Notes under the pieces: generated by a model
What the model saw: only the letters and a program-made list of their open reading frames with translations
The model's database searches: none
Told to the model about the DNA's origin: nothing
Shown: positions 21,988 through 33,774 of the stretch, piece by piece
How positions within the stretch are numbered: position 1 is the first letter of the stretch
Layout: each line of letters opens with the position of its first letter
Assembly: GCF_051020765.1 (NCBI RefSeq)
Contig: NC_134946.1
Coordinates: 3,089,239-3,153,238, forward strand
Direction: 5' to 3'
DNA from: Lasioglossum baleicum
Taxonomy: Eukaryota > Arthropoda > Insecta > Hymenoptera > Halictidae
DNA length: 64,000 bases
Translations under genes and position numbers: made by a program

Positions 21988-23274
21988 TAGTCCAATCAAT
22001 GAATGCTCATAAGGGGGGGTGTAGAGGGAAATGGAAGGAACACAATTATTCACTTTGGGACTTTGTTTGGACTAGTTACGAGGTAAACATACTAAAAGTC
22101 CCCTTTTTCGGTTTTCCGCTTATATCTCGGAAACTATGCATCCTAGCGATAAGACCATTCTATACAAAATTAAAGCTGACAAAATGCGCCACAAGAATGT
22201 TTGAATTCAGTTTTTCGCTATCTCGCATAGTTTCCGAGATATCCGCGCTCAATGTTCACTTTGGTATTATTTGTTCGAGTTAGTGTTTTTGCTTCAATTT
22301 CAACTTCAATTTTAATTTCAACTTCACATTTTCAGTTTCCGCACTCCCATTTTTCAGTTCGAACATCAAATTCTCAATTTCAACATCAATTTTTCAAATT
22401 CCACTTCACTTTCAACTTCACTTTTTCAATGTCGACTTCCATTTTTCAGTTTTCAACATCAATTTCTCAATTTCAACTTCACTTTTTCAATGTCAATATC
22501 AATTTTTCATTTTCAACTTCAATTTTTCGGTTCCAACATCAATTTCTCAAGTTTAACTTCAATTTTCCAATTTCTACTTCAAATGCACGTAGAAGGTCCT
22601 CCTTTTCGGTTTGTCGTTTATATCTCGGAAATTATGCGTCCTAGCGATAAGATCATTCTACACAAAATTAAAGGTGACAAAATTTGCCACAAGATTGATT
22701 TAATTTATTTTTCGCTATCTCGCATAGTTTCCGAAATATCCGCGCTCAAAGTTCACTAATAGTGCTGAAGAGTTAGCTAGTCAAACAATAAAAATAGTGA
22801 ACTTTGAGCGCGGATATCTCGGAAACTATGCGAGATAGCGAGAAACTTAATTCAATCAATCTTGTGGCACGTTTTATCAGCTTTAATTTTGTATAGAATG
22901 GTCTCATCGCTAGGACGCATAGTTTCCGAGATATCCCCCCCAAAGTTCACTAATAGTGCTGAAGAGTTAGTGAAGTTTGAGCGCGGATATCTTGGAAACT
23001 ATGCGAGATAGCGAAAAACTGAATGGAATCAATCTTATGGCACATTTTGTCAGCTTTAATTTTGTATATAATAGTCTTATAGCTAGGACGCATAGTTTCC
23101 GAGATATAAGCGGAAAACCGAAATGGGGACCTTCTACGTGCCCCCCGCTCATCTCCTAGGAGTTAGGAGTGAGGACTTTTAGTATGTTTACTTCCTAACT
23201 AGTCTAAACAAAGACCCAAAGTTAAAAATTGTGTTCCTTCCATTTCGCTCTACAACTTTTTGTTGACTGGACTA
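21988..23274. mobile_element. R1 family element, complete (both termini)
   Basis: Starts TA-GTCCAATCAATGAATGC and ends TTGACTGGAC-TA, with about 100-bp inverted terminal blocks containing AATGGAAGGAACACAATT and GGACTAGTTACGAGGTAAAC. Inside are several copies of the palindromic module TATCTCGGAAACTATGCG / GCATAGTTTCCGAGATAT and a minisatellite core (about 22290-22590). TA at both ends is compatible with a Tc1/mariner-type target. No transposase. Confidence 0.8.
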
Positions 23275-24130
23275 CTACCCCCTACAGCCGTGTGTCGATG
23301 AGTGCAAACTCAGTATCATCGCCGAATGCTGAGACGACACAGCAAACCCTTTCGCATTTATTATCCATGAACGGGCCGCGTCGCGGATCGCTGGGATTCC
23401 GACGCGTATCGGCCACGAATCCCGGCGGCCCGCTCGCAAATGGCCGGTGGCCGGGCACTCTGACAATAAAGCCGCGAGTGTGCCCGTCCCCCGGCATAGC
23501 ATTTCGAATATTCATCTCTCGACGCGCAGATTGAAAGTACGCGTGTAGTCGCGTACGAGCGTGAGCGGTAGCGGGGATCGGCGCAAGAGGGACGGCCTGT
23601 TTTTCGGACCGATATTAACGAGCGCCATTAAACGCGTTCCCGGCCAGTTATAGTTGGCCCCGTAATTAACACGTCGCGCACCAAGCGATTCGCAAATATT
23701 TGCCAATTTCGAATATGATCGGGTCACCGGGAAACGATAACACGTAAACAGGGTGGGCGGTGTACGTGTTCACGCCACGCATACAGCTTACGCCAATACC
23801 CGATCGGCCAAAGACGCTGCTAAATATTACACAGGGTTTGGTTAGCGGAGTACAGTGTTCCCTCGGATGATGTGACTTTCGGCTATGCGGATGATGTGAC
23901 TTTTCTATCCACGCTACATATTAGGGGGTTCCCCCCTGGACGGTCGATCGCGCTACAAAGAAACACACTCCGAGGTCGGATACCGGTGAGGCAATACTAA
24001 TTCAATGATGGAACTTTCTTAATTTTCGGTATTTCGTTACGGAATCTTTACCAACGGATTCGTGAAATTTTTCTGCGAAAAACGAAACCAAACACGATAG
24101 AATTGCGATTATATTTACAGTTTTTTATCC
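23275..24130. other. Non-repetitive GC-rich island
   Basis: GC-rich, CpG-rich, with overlapping short frames on both strands and no recognised protein. GGATGATGTGACTTT occurs twice (about 23874 and 23890). Probable non-coding or UTR-like DNA. Confidence 0.35.
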
Positions 24131-24890
24131 AGTGGTGGATCAAGCCAACTGGGGGCCCTAAGCCCCAATAATTGCTTTAACTTTATTCAATTTTCGTGGA
24201 CGACGTGTTGAGAACACTATTTTATAACACGCATCCACTTTCACTGAGAAGATCCATTTAAAAATGGATTTTGTAATACATCAGTCGATGCAGCTGGACA
24301 TTCGTTATAAATAAGTACTAACCCATGTATGCCAAAAAGTTAGTAGTTCAGGAGATATTTCAATTTAAATAAGTCTAAAACACCATTACTGTCGTACTAA
24401 GACGTTAGCGTTTATTTGCTAGTGTAAATTGAAGAGTTGAAATTGAAATTGAAAAATTGACATTGAAAATGAAATTGAAGATTTGAAATTAACGAATTGA
24501 AATTGAAAAATTGAAATTGAAGAGTTGACGTTGAAGTTGAAGTTGAAGGGTTGATATTGAAATTGTCGTTGAAATTGAAAAATTGAAATTGAAGTTGAAG
24601 GGTTGATATTGAAATTGAAGTTGAAGGGCTGATATTGAAATTGAAGTTGATATTAACGAAATGAAATTGAAAAATTGAAGTTGAATTGGAAGAGTAGAAA
24701 TTGACGTTGAAATGAAAGTGTAGAAATTGAAGTTGAAATGGAAGAGTTGAAATTGAAGTCGAAATGAAGTTGCACGAAACAAATTGCATTGACTTTATTC
24801 AATTTTCGTGGACGACGTGTTAAGAACACTATTTTATGACACGTATCTACTTTCACTGAGATGCTCCATTAAAAATGGACGTAACCATAC
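24131..24890. repeat. Minisatellite insert flanked by ~90-bp direct repeats
   Basis: Two direct copies of an about 90-bp sequence (ATTCAATTTTCGTGGACGAC...CATCCACTTTCACTGAGA-like) lie at about 24170-24267 and 24783-24878. Between them is the TACATCAGTCGATGCAGCTG module and then about 370 bp of GAAATTGAAAAATTGA-type minisatellite. CAGTGGTGGATCAAGCC at 24131 looks like a solo hAT-type end. Confidence 0.6.
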
Positions 24891-25069
24891 CGAATAACTG
24901 CCGTCCTTGTACACGAACATTTTTACGAGCCATCGTAACCGAGGAAGAGTATATACTCCTCATCAAAGAAGCACATCATTCTATCAAGAAAATGGAATAG
25001 ACTTGTGAACATCTTCCACAGCCCTCGTAAAGAATATTTACAAGTCCGACAAAAGGAGACTGGGCCATC

Positions 25070-25740
25070 TTGTGCAACGAAAAATAATAGTTACGATTCC
25101 TTTGACCCGCCAAATCGCAGCTGGGTCCCGTAAATCCACTGTTAGCATTGTTCTTTCCGGGTTCGACAAAAGGATGATCTCCGTTCTTCCGTCGTCACGC
25201 CGATTCCTCTATTCTCTTCCCCTCTCTCCGACCCCCCTGCTCGCGTTGGGTATCGACTGGCCTTGCGAAACTTTCATCGCGCAAACAGATCTTCTTATGT
25301 CGTCGGGACCCGGAAGTGTACATATCGTGCCGATTTATTTTATATATACATACAGACACAGATACATACTCCACACGTTCACGTATATCTCGAGTGCCCA
25401 CGCACACAGCGCCGAAATCCTTCGGCTAGTTTCTTGTCGTACAGCGGAACAGATATTTTCGTTCTCTCATTCTGAAATTGACTCGCCCTGGGGGATGCAA
25501 CCCTAGTGAAAGACGTACAGGCCAATATAAACCGATGTATCGAGGAAGGAACACGCCCCGGCAGTCCGCTCCGACGATACCAGTCTCTACCCTCCCCCAC
25601 CGGAAGCTTTTTCATTCACTGCTGAACCCCCTTTGCACCCCAATCGCAACCCTCTGCCTCCAACCCTTCCACGTTCGTACGTACGGATACTCGCGCTACT
25701 TTAGGCCGAGGTCACAGCAGCGTTGAAGCGACGAACGCTG
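25070..25740. other. Non-repetitive island
   Basis: Mixed-composition DNA with overlapping frames (plus 25072-25506, 144 aa; plus 25478-25726; two minus frames). None has a domain, signal peptide or splice context I can defend. Left unassigned. Confidence 0.35.
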
Positions 25741-25869
25741 CGACAGACGTCAATTTTGACGCACGTTAATTCAGTGAGAGTGTGGTGGCACACTAATACA
25801 CTGCTAGACACTGTATACGTACACGAGGATTGCAAGGATCCGGCTTCTGTCTAATCACGTCTCGCTAAT

Positions 25870-26310
25870 GCACATTTGGGGCCCCTCCGTAGTCACAATC
25901 GCTAGATAAAAGATCAACCTAGCGCGCATGGTCCCTAAAATGGCCTACTTTTGCGTCTTCGAGGCGAAATTTGCATTATTCGCCAGCAAGTGGCTGTCGC
26001 TCGACAGCCACGATAGGCGGCAGCACTGTCGCGCCGCCATAATGCTTCTCGAACTGCGCTACATGCAGCCGAATCATACAAATTACGCCTCGAAAACGCA
26101 AAAGTAGGCCATTTTAGGGTTCATGCGCGTTAGATTCATCTGGATGCACATTTGGGGCCTCTACATAGTCACAATCGCTAGATAAAAAACTAATCTAGCG
26201 CGCATGGTCCCTAAAATGGCCTACTTTTGCGTTTTCGAGGCGTAATTTTCATTATTCGGCAGCATGTAGCGGAGTTCGAGAAGCATTGGGCAGCGCGACA
26301 GTGCTGCCAC
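25870..26310. mobile_element. Foldback MITE related to the TTAA element at 53.2 kb
   Basis: Starts ATGCACATTTGGGGCCCCTC and the same sequence recurs at about 26152. The arms pair across CCTAAAATGGCCTACTTTTG / CAAAAGTAGGCCATTTTAGG. CGCTAGATAAAAGATCAACC, GAGGCGAAATTTGCATTATT and an adjoining CGCCAGCA match words in the TTAA-flanked element 53191-53652. The inner spacer contains a perfect GTGGCTGTCG/CGACAGCCAC hairpin. Confidence 0.6.
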
Positions 26311-27214
26311 TGTCAAGACACATACATTTTTTTAAATATCGAGAAATTTAGGGTTCTTATAGAAAAAGCATACACCAAGCGCACTTTTAGGGACACATAC
26401 AATGTCAATGCAAGCTTTATTATGTTAAACTATACGTGTTTAAACACACAGTTTGATATTTACGAAGTACACCCCTAAACGGAGGGTTTCGGCACAAGTA
26501 TCAGTTCCATGGCATTTTTAGCTAGGAGCGCTAGTGTCTGTTTCTCAATTTTCAGTCACTGTTTTACCGATTCAGTCACTGTATTGGTAAAATATCGGTA
26601 TTTTAGCTTTTTGGAGAATACTGGATACAAAACCAGGTCAGTAAAGTTCTGGACTGGACTGGCTAAGAAGATAAACCTACCTTAAGACGAAAGCTGTAGA
26701 CCGTGTTCATTATCGTTCACTAGCATAGTTCCTGTTGAAAAATCAACGGCTGGCTTATTTCTGGAGGTATGCCACCAATTTATTTTTAGCATTTGATCCT
26801 GAAGGATTTCCGGGATAAATGAAATTGGTGAATCCCTTGGGGCTAACAGCTACCTGTGTACCAAATTTCAACTTTCTATGTCGCCTGTGTTTCTAGATTT
26901 TTTACCGTTACAGAGGACAGAGAAATAACTAATTTAATTTTAGCACTTGATCCTGAAGGATTTCCGAGACAAATCATATTCGAGTACCCCTTTGAGCTAT
27001 CGGCTACCTGGGTAACAAATTCCAGCTTTCTAAGCCTTCTGTGTTTCGAGATTTTCTATCGCTACAGAGAACAGAGAAATAACTAATTTAATTTTAGCAC
27101 TTGATCCTGAAGGATTTTATTCTAGATAGCTAACGAATAATGCTCTCCGCTGCAACAAGGCCAGGGCCTCTACCAAATAAATACTTTGACTTTGACTGCA
27201 GTCAAATGCGTATA
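26311..27214. repeat. Unassigned DNA with a ~155-bp two-copy tandem repeat
   Basis: From about 26790 to 27115 the motif TTGATCCTGAAGGATTTCCG recurs with a period of about 155 bp, with AACTAATTTAATTTTAGCAC at the junctions. The rest shows no gene. Confidence 0.5.
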
Positions 27215-27700
27215 CAGGATGTTTCACGAAATTGTTTCAGGCCATAACTCCATTATTATCGATGCATTTACGAAAAAACATCAAAGAAGAAAGATAAATT
27301 GTCGGATAAAAAATATTCTATTTCTAATATTACATGAAGATTCATTTTATAACGAGAAAAAATGTTTTTTTCGTAATATGAAATAAATATTATATCTGTA
27401 TATTAGGAAAAAGTATTCTATTTCTAACATGAAATAAAGATTCATTTTATATTTAGACAAAAATATTTTTCCTTAATATGAAATAAATATTATCTGTATA
27501 TTAGGAAAAAATATTCTATTTCTAACATGAAATAAAGATTCATTTTATATTTAGAAAAAAATATTTTTCTCGTAATATGAAATAGATATTTCATGCATAT
27601 TTAAAAAAGAATATTTGCTATTAATGTAAAATAAATATTGTATATATATTTGAATATATTAAAAAGCAGATTGTGTGTGAATCTCTTTTTAATATCATAT
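27215..27700. repeat. AT-rich tandem repeat starting TACAGGATGTTTCACG
   Basis: Units of about 80-90 bp built from ATATGAAATAAATATTAT, GAAAAAATATTCTATTTCTA and AAGATTCATTTTATA. An inverted relative is at 46.70-47.04 kb. Confidence 0.55.
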
Positions 27701-27839
27701 GAATGTGTATACAATATTTTGTGCTACTAGGGATACTTTCAAGTATCTATAGGTTATTAAATAGTACTGTTTATGGAAAAATATTATTGTAGATTACTCG
27801 CATATATGTATATTCAGGTACATGGGTAAAAAGTTCTAG

Positions 27840-28985
27840 TCATTTTGAACCAGTGTTACCAGACAGGGGTAATCGAAAAAAGGAATCGGGGGGAATACAA
27901 GTACCCCATCTCTGATGATCAGAGTAATATGTGACACGTTGCGCGTGCGCGATAGGGACTGAACGGTGGGATAGGATAGTAGAAGGGGGTAAAGGTGGAG
28001 AGCCTGGAGGGGGAAATGAGGTTGGTTTCAACCTCATTCTCTGGCATCACTGTTTTGAACAAACTAAAAATTTCGACTTTTGGCGCGCTAAACAGGCCAA
28101 AGACCCTACTGCGCGCCGGTTGCCGGTAAAGCCGCATAAAAATCTGGTGTCTTGATAGCCTTCCACTCGAGTCGATCCCCTCGCCGGTTCTGGGTCGCAT
28201 AATCGTATCGATTGAAATTATCGAACGCAAAATCCGCGTCTTTGAAGTCGCGTGTCGTCGAGCAGCCCCGCCGCGCCGTGTCTCGCCGGCGTTTTATGCT
28301 CGCGAGTTTTTTTTCCGCAGCCTGGTCGATCGTTTTTCTCGCGTTGTTCGCTGGGAACGATGTCGAGAAGATGAAGAAGTAGAAGAAGATGGAGGCAGGC
28401 GCGGTTCGCTCGTCAAAAGGGACATATTTTCGGCGACCTTAACGCAGCGGCGCGAACGCACTCATGCTCGCGAGAGGTCTTCGTACTTTCGCGCGAAGAA
28501 AGGAGGAGTTCATAAATATTTCGCGGTTCCTCCGCCCTCTCTTGCGACCCTCTTCTCTCTTCTCGAGAATATAATGTCTGAAAGGGTCGGGTGGCCGATG
28601 GACGACGGCTAGAGAGAGGAAGAGAGAGAGGGATTGTCGGGTAGCCAACCCTTCCTGTCCCTCTTGGCTAGGATCGATAAACAAAATTCGACCGCGGCGA
28701 AGGAGGAGCACGCGACCAATCCGTGACACCGTTCCATTGAATATTAACCAGCGACGATTGAGCCGCTTGTTCGCAAGCGAATCGATTCGATTCGACTCGC
28801 AATCGAATCCCCATTCCATCGTCGATCCTCGTTAGAGTCTACCCTGGGGAACCTTTGTTTAGCAGCTGCTCCCTTCGCCACCGGCTACCGTCCCGCCAGC
28901 GGACAAGGAACTCCTGCAATGCCAGACTCGGTTTCGTTCGTGTTTGTTAGCGAAAATATTAGAGTTCATTGCTTCCTGCGCGTGT
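27840..28985. other. Non-repetitive GC-rich island
   Basis: CpG-rich with GA-rich tracts (28610-28632, AGAGAGAGGAAGAGAGAGAG). Overlapping ORFs up to 126 aa on both strands are Arg/Ser/Leu-rich and unrecognised. Possible promoter or 5' UTR region, not provable from sequence. Confidence 0.35.
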
Positions 28986-28991
28986 CAACTG

Positions 28992-29200
28992 CAGGGCCGG
29001 ATTAAGCCCCGTAGAAGAAGTAGCAAAAGCTACGGGCCCCTTCTGGGGACCCCGCGCCATACAAACAGCGCGGATCATGCGGGCGCTTCATCAAAGAGCC
29101 GATACATGAGCGCCTGTCTATTCCAGCGGGCACAGAAATATTTTTGATAAAAAATAAAAAGGTTATTCATTGTGTTTGTTGAAAAGGTGCGCTACATTTC
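28992..29200. repeat. Solo hAT-like end and flank
   Basis: CAGGGCCGGATTAAGCCCCG at about 28993 resembles the ends of hAT transposons. No partner end or duplication was found before the next R1 element. Confidence 0.35.
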
Positions 29201-29202
29201 CA

Positions 29203-30881
29203 CCGAGATATCCGCGCTCAAAGTTCACTTTGGGATTATTTGTTCGAGTTAGTGTTTTTGCTTTGATTCCAATTTCAAGACTACAATTTCAACACTTCAA
29301 TTTCAACTTTACTTTCAATTTCAACACTCCAATTTCAACTTCAATTATAACTTCACTTTTTCAGTTTCCACTCCCATTTTCCATTTTCAACATCAATTTC
29401 TCAATTTCAACTTCAATCCCAACACCAATTTTTCAATTTCAACTTCAATTTTTCAGTTTTAACATCAATTTTTCTATTTCAACTTCAATTTTCCAATTTC
29501 TACCTGAATTTTTCGATTTTATCTTCAATTCCAAGACTTCATTTTCAACTTCAATTTAAATCTCAATTTCAACTTTAATTACAACTTCAATTTTTCATTG
29601 TAAATATTAATTTTCCAATTTCAACTTCATGTTTTCAATTTCCACTTCAATTTTTTAGTTTCAACATCAATTTTCCAGTTTTAACATCAATTTTTCAATT
29701 TCAACTTCAATTTTCCAATTTCAACCTCAATTTTTCGAACTTATCTTCAATATCAAAACTTTATTTTCAACTTTAATTTCAATTTTAACTTCAATTTTTC
29801 ATTGTCAATATAAATTTTTCAATTTCAATTTCAAGTTTTCAATTTCCACTTCAATTTTTGAGTTTCAACATCAATTTTCCAGTTTTAACATCAATTTTTC
29901 AATTTCAACTTCAATTTTCCAATTTCAACCTCAATTTTTCGAACTTATCTTCAATTTCAAAACTTTATTTTCAACTTTAATTTCAATTTTAACTTCAATT
30001 TTTCATTGTCAATATAAATTTTTCAATTTCAATTTCAAGTTTTCAATTTCCACTTCAATTTTTTAGTTTCGACATCAATTTTTCAATTTCAACTTCAAGT
30101 TTTCAATTTCAACACTCCAATTTCAACTTCAATTACAACTTCACTTTTTCAGTTTCCACTCCCATTTTCCATTTTCAACATCAATTTCCCAATTTTAAAT
30201 TCAATTACAACATCAATTTTTCAAATTCCACTTCACTTTTTCAGTTTCAACATCAATTTCTCAATTTCAACTTCAATTCCAACACCAATTTTTCAATTTC
30301 CACTCCAATTTTTGAGTTTCAACATCAATTTCTCAATTTCAACACCAATTTTCCAATTTGAACTTCAAATGCATGTAGAAGGTCCCCCTTTTCGGTTTTC
30401 CCCTTATATCTTGGAAACTATGCGTCCCAGCGATGAGACCATTCTATACGAAATTGAAGCTGACAAAACCTGCCACAAGATTGATTTGATTCAGTATTTC
30501 GCTATCTCGTATAGTTTCCGAGATATCCGCGCTCAAAGACTTGCTAACTCTTCAGCATAATTCGTGAAACTTGAGCGCGGATATCTCGGAAACTATGCGA
30601 GATAGCGAAAAACTGAATAGAATCAATCTTGTGGCACGTTCTATCCGCTTTAATTTTGCATAGAATAGTCTTATCGCTAGGACACATAGTTTCCGAGATA
30701 TAAGCGGAAAACCGAAAAAGGGGACCTTCTACGTGCTCCCCTGCACCCCGCTCACCTCCTACGAGTGGGGACTTTTAATATGTTTATCTCCTAAGTGGTC
30801 CAAACAAAGACCCAAAGTTAAAAATTGTTATCCTTCCATTTTCCTCTACACCCCCCGTATGAGCATACATTGACTGGACTA
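29203..30881. mobile_element. R1 family element with the longest minisatellite core
   Basis: The left terminus is missing (begins inside the module at CCGAGATATCCGCGCTCA); the right terminus TTGACTGGAC-TA is intact at 30881. The core (about 29260-30370) is TTTCAACTTCAATTTTTCAA-type minisatellite and contains a long-period internal duplication (about 29640-29850 against 29860-30070). Frames across the core are artefacts. Confidence 0.75.
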
Positions 30882-30894
30882 ATACATATAAGTA

Positions 30895-31640
30895 ATTCCT
30901 TGCAGAAGCAAACCACTTAATTCATGATCAAGAAACAAGTCAAAAAGAAGAACACGACGATACAATGATGAAGATGACCTTGATATCTCTAAAAACAAGG
31001 ACGTAAATACAAAAATTTTTGTGGTTTCGTATGAGCCCCAATTTACCATTCAACTGTGTCCTCAGGACATTCAATGTATCTTTGAAAACAACAAAGATAT
31101 TCGAGGTGAAAACATTAGGTGACTCACCCTGTATATCGACAACAAAAACGAATAGGTCCAACACGTAATATAAATAATTCCTTGAAGAAGAAAACCACTA
31201 AATCCATGACCAAGAAGCAAGTCAAGATGAAGAACACGAGGGTACAATGATCACACAAAAGGGAAAGAATCGCAGTATGAAATACTCGTTAAAGAAGAGA
31301 ACCACTAAATTCATAAACAAAAGTCAGATAAAAAGGAAACACAGAAGAATCCCAAAAGAAACAAAGGGTACGATGATCAAAAGCGAGATGAACGCAGCAT
31401 GAAATGCTCCTTAAAGAGGAGAACCGCTGAATTCACGAACAAGATGTGCAAAAAAAAAGGAAGAGCCGGTGAAAAACAAAGAAGACAATCATCAGAAGAG
31501 AAATAAACGTACGCAGGAGCGTAGAAAACCATCGCAAACAAGCCCGACAAGCGAAACGCCGCAACACGGTACACATTAACAACCCGCGAAACCGTACGAA
31601 ATCCTACGCCGACGATTACAGTTGGGGCGGTGGCAAAGTG
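30895..31640. repeat. Tandem repeat of GAACCACTAAATTCA-type units with an embedded dispersed repeat
   Basis: Words such as AGAGGAGAACCGCTGAATTC, AACCACTAAATTCATAA and GATGAACGCAGCATGAAATG recur with a period of about 115-130 bp. The block 30960-31137 ends in GACTCACCCTGTATA and matches, inverted, 42565-42755 (TTTGAAAACAACAAAGATA; TTCAATGTATCTTTGAAAAC), so it is a dispersed element. Confidence 0.5.
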
Positions 31641-31644
31641 CAGC

Positions 31645-31945
31645 TTAGAGAGAACTATTAGTTTTCATCGCAGGTATTAATTTCTGCCGCGTACTGCTTC
31701 TAACCCATTGAATCAACATATGGGGGATCGTTTGATGAAATTCGGAAGTGAGCGAAGTCGAGCCCCCCTTCCCCGGGAAATATGGCAGCCGTCGATGTCC
31801 CTGAACGTCCATTGAACGTATCGGTGCTCTTTGAAGAGTGAGCCACGCTCTGGCAAAAGACAGTTTCCTAATTTTCATCAAACTCGCGTCGGGGAACATG
31901 TTGAACGCGGTCGCAGTTGATGGGAGACGGAGGAAGTCCGTGAGT
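31645..31945. other. Unassigned sequence with a 119-aa minus frame
   Basis: A minus-strand frame (31645-32004) has no recognisable domain and runs into a dispersed repeat at its 5' end, so I do not call it a gene. Confidence 0.3.
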
Positions 31946-31949
31946 ATAC

Positions 31950-32110
31950 AGGGTGTCCCAAAATTCGTGAAAATCCATTTCCGAGAGACCATTTCAAGCG
32001 ACATTTTCCTTTGCTAAAATGTTATCCGCGGCTTTGTTTAGGAGTTATTAACGAAAAACACGGACCAATCAGAGCGCGACCTAGACGCGAGTTGACCCAG
32101 GCGCGCCAAC
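31950..32110. repeat. Second copy of the ACAGGGTGTCCCAAAATTCG repeat
   Basis: Matches 8935-9100 almost base for base after GTGTCCCAAAATTCGTG and through AACACGGACCAATCAGAGCG. It differs at its 3' end, where the other copy abuts a Transib-like terminus. Confidence 0.65.
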
Positions 32111-32224
32111 TGTCTATTGGCCAATATTTATGACACTAAAATCTTACATTTTTCGCTATCTGAAGTCATCTGATAACAATTTGTACTAATAATATACCTC
32201 GCAAACATTCTATTACCAAATATA

Positions 32225-32635
32225 TGTGGAAATAAATAATTTTTCACATACCCGGCCTCCAGTTTGTTTTTTAATTTTGACATCAGATTCATATTCAACG
32301 ACACAAGAAACAGAGAAATTATATTCCACAGAGTCCAATAAAGTCTTGGATTACGCATCCGCCATATTGAATCCGCCATTTTGCTTTTGTAATTTTGGTA
32401 TCAGATTCACATTCAACGGCACGGAAAATATGGGAATAGTAATTTTCAAGAGGGTCCAATAATTTTTTGCGTTACGGATCCGCCATATTGAATCCGCCAT
32501 TTTGTTTTTTGTAATTTTGACCTCAGATTTATAATCAGCGACCCGAAAAACTTATGAGTATCAATTTTGAACTAAATTGGAGTACTTCTTCCTGTTTTGA
32601 CCACGTTTTGGCGATTTCCGACCACTGTGCGGCTG
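32225..32635. repeat. Tandem repeat with CGCCATATTGAATCCGCCAT; solo Transib-like end
   Basis: About 2.5 units of about 125 bp share GGATCCGCCATATTGAATCC and CAGATTCACATTCAACG. A right-hand Transib-like end (GACCACTGTG, then CGGCT) is at about 32615-32629 with no partner. Confidence 0.55.
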
Positions 32636-32740
32636 TTGGACAACGATTGAGGATTTACTGCACTTTTGACATTTTTGAGTAAACACGGCATTAGTTCATA
32701 CCGTTCATATCGAGAGTTTCGATATTTCTTGTGGTAAAGT

Positions 32741-32935
32741 AAGGTAAAATGCCCTAAAGCTGGACAGCATTTTTTGCTACCTTCAATTTTATCAGTTTAA
32801 ATCCAATCTAAGCTATATCGTAAAGCCTATATCGGGACAAATTGAATTGACATGTAATTATATCTATAACATCGAACTTTATTAAATCTTTAACGATTCA
32901 CATATCAAAATATTATTGTATTAAATTCTATTCTG
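32741..32935 (-). mobile_element. Truncated end of the pogo-like element
   Basis: TA followed by AGGTAAAATGCCCTAAAGCT and CTGGACAGC; the following 170 bp match the inverted right end of the 15864-17587 element (AATCCAATCTAAGCTA, ATCGAACTTTATTAAATCTT). The GC-rich block found in that copy at 17.20-17.33 kb is absent here. Confidence 0.65.
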
Positions 32936-32984
32936 TCTAATTTTCATTTTTTTGTTGTAAAGCAAGCATTTCAAGTGACAAAAA

Positions 32985-33770
32985 AATAAATTTTTTAAAG
33001 GACCACGTTTTTAAAACGAACTAAAAAGTATAAAATAAATTTTTAAAAAGCGGACTAAAAAGCATAAAATAATTTTTCCTAGCCCCATACAGGTTCCTAA
33101 CCCCATACAGATAGTCCTGAAAATTCGTGATTGTGAATTTTTAATAACTTTGAAAATATGTACTTGTAAGTTTTAAAAACGAAAAACGTGGGGCACAAGA
33201 TAATAGTAAGGAGTGTAGAGAGTAGCTGCCGTTGAGAAAACACGCACAACAGTTCATACTATTTGCAGTGCAATAAAATTGTTAGTGACTTAAGTGAACT
33301 ATTTATTCATCAATTATCTATTGCATGCGCCCCATGTCTTTCGTTTTAAATCTTACAAATATCTTCATAGCTATTAAAAATTCACAATCACAAATTTTCA
33401 GGACTATCTGTATGGAGTTAGGAATCTGTATGGGGTTGGGAACCTATATGGGGCTAGAAAAAAAAGGCGAAAGGTAATATTTATATAAAATATTTATAGA
33501 TTTTATATAGGATTTAGAAATATTATTAAATTGATATTAAATTAATATTATTTGGGGGAGTTAATATTATAAATTTATATAGAATTTGTAAATATTATTA
33601 AATTAATATAAAATTGATGTGATTAATATTATTTGAGGGATAATATTTATAGATTTTATATAGGAGATTTAGAAATATTATTAAATTAATATTCAATTAA
33701 TATAATATAATTAATATTTTATACTTTTTAGTCCGTTCCAAAAACGTGGTATTTTTTAAAATTTATTTTC
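32985..33770. mobile_element. Inverted-repeat element with AGCCCCATACAG modules
   Basis: Left: CCACGTTTTTAAAACGAACT, AGCCCCATACAGGTTCC, TAGTCCTGAAAATTCGTG. Right, inverted: ACTATCTGTATGGAGTTAGG and TTTAGTCCGTTCCAAAAACG. An AT-rich repeat (33.48-33.73 kb) related to 2.45-2.88 kb lies in the right arm. Confidence 0.55.
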
Positions 33771-33774
33771 ATTT

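Noticed and set aside
22967..23159. Recurring ~60-aa frames such as MSADISETMRDSEKLN...FRDIRRKPKR on both strands at many places (22.97, 34.86, 37.76, 39.90, 40.52, 40.74 kb).
   Set aside because: They are the R1 subterminal module read in one frame; both strands stay open and the start or stop differs between copies, so repeat conservation explains them without coding.
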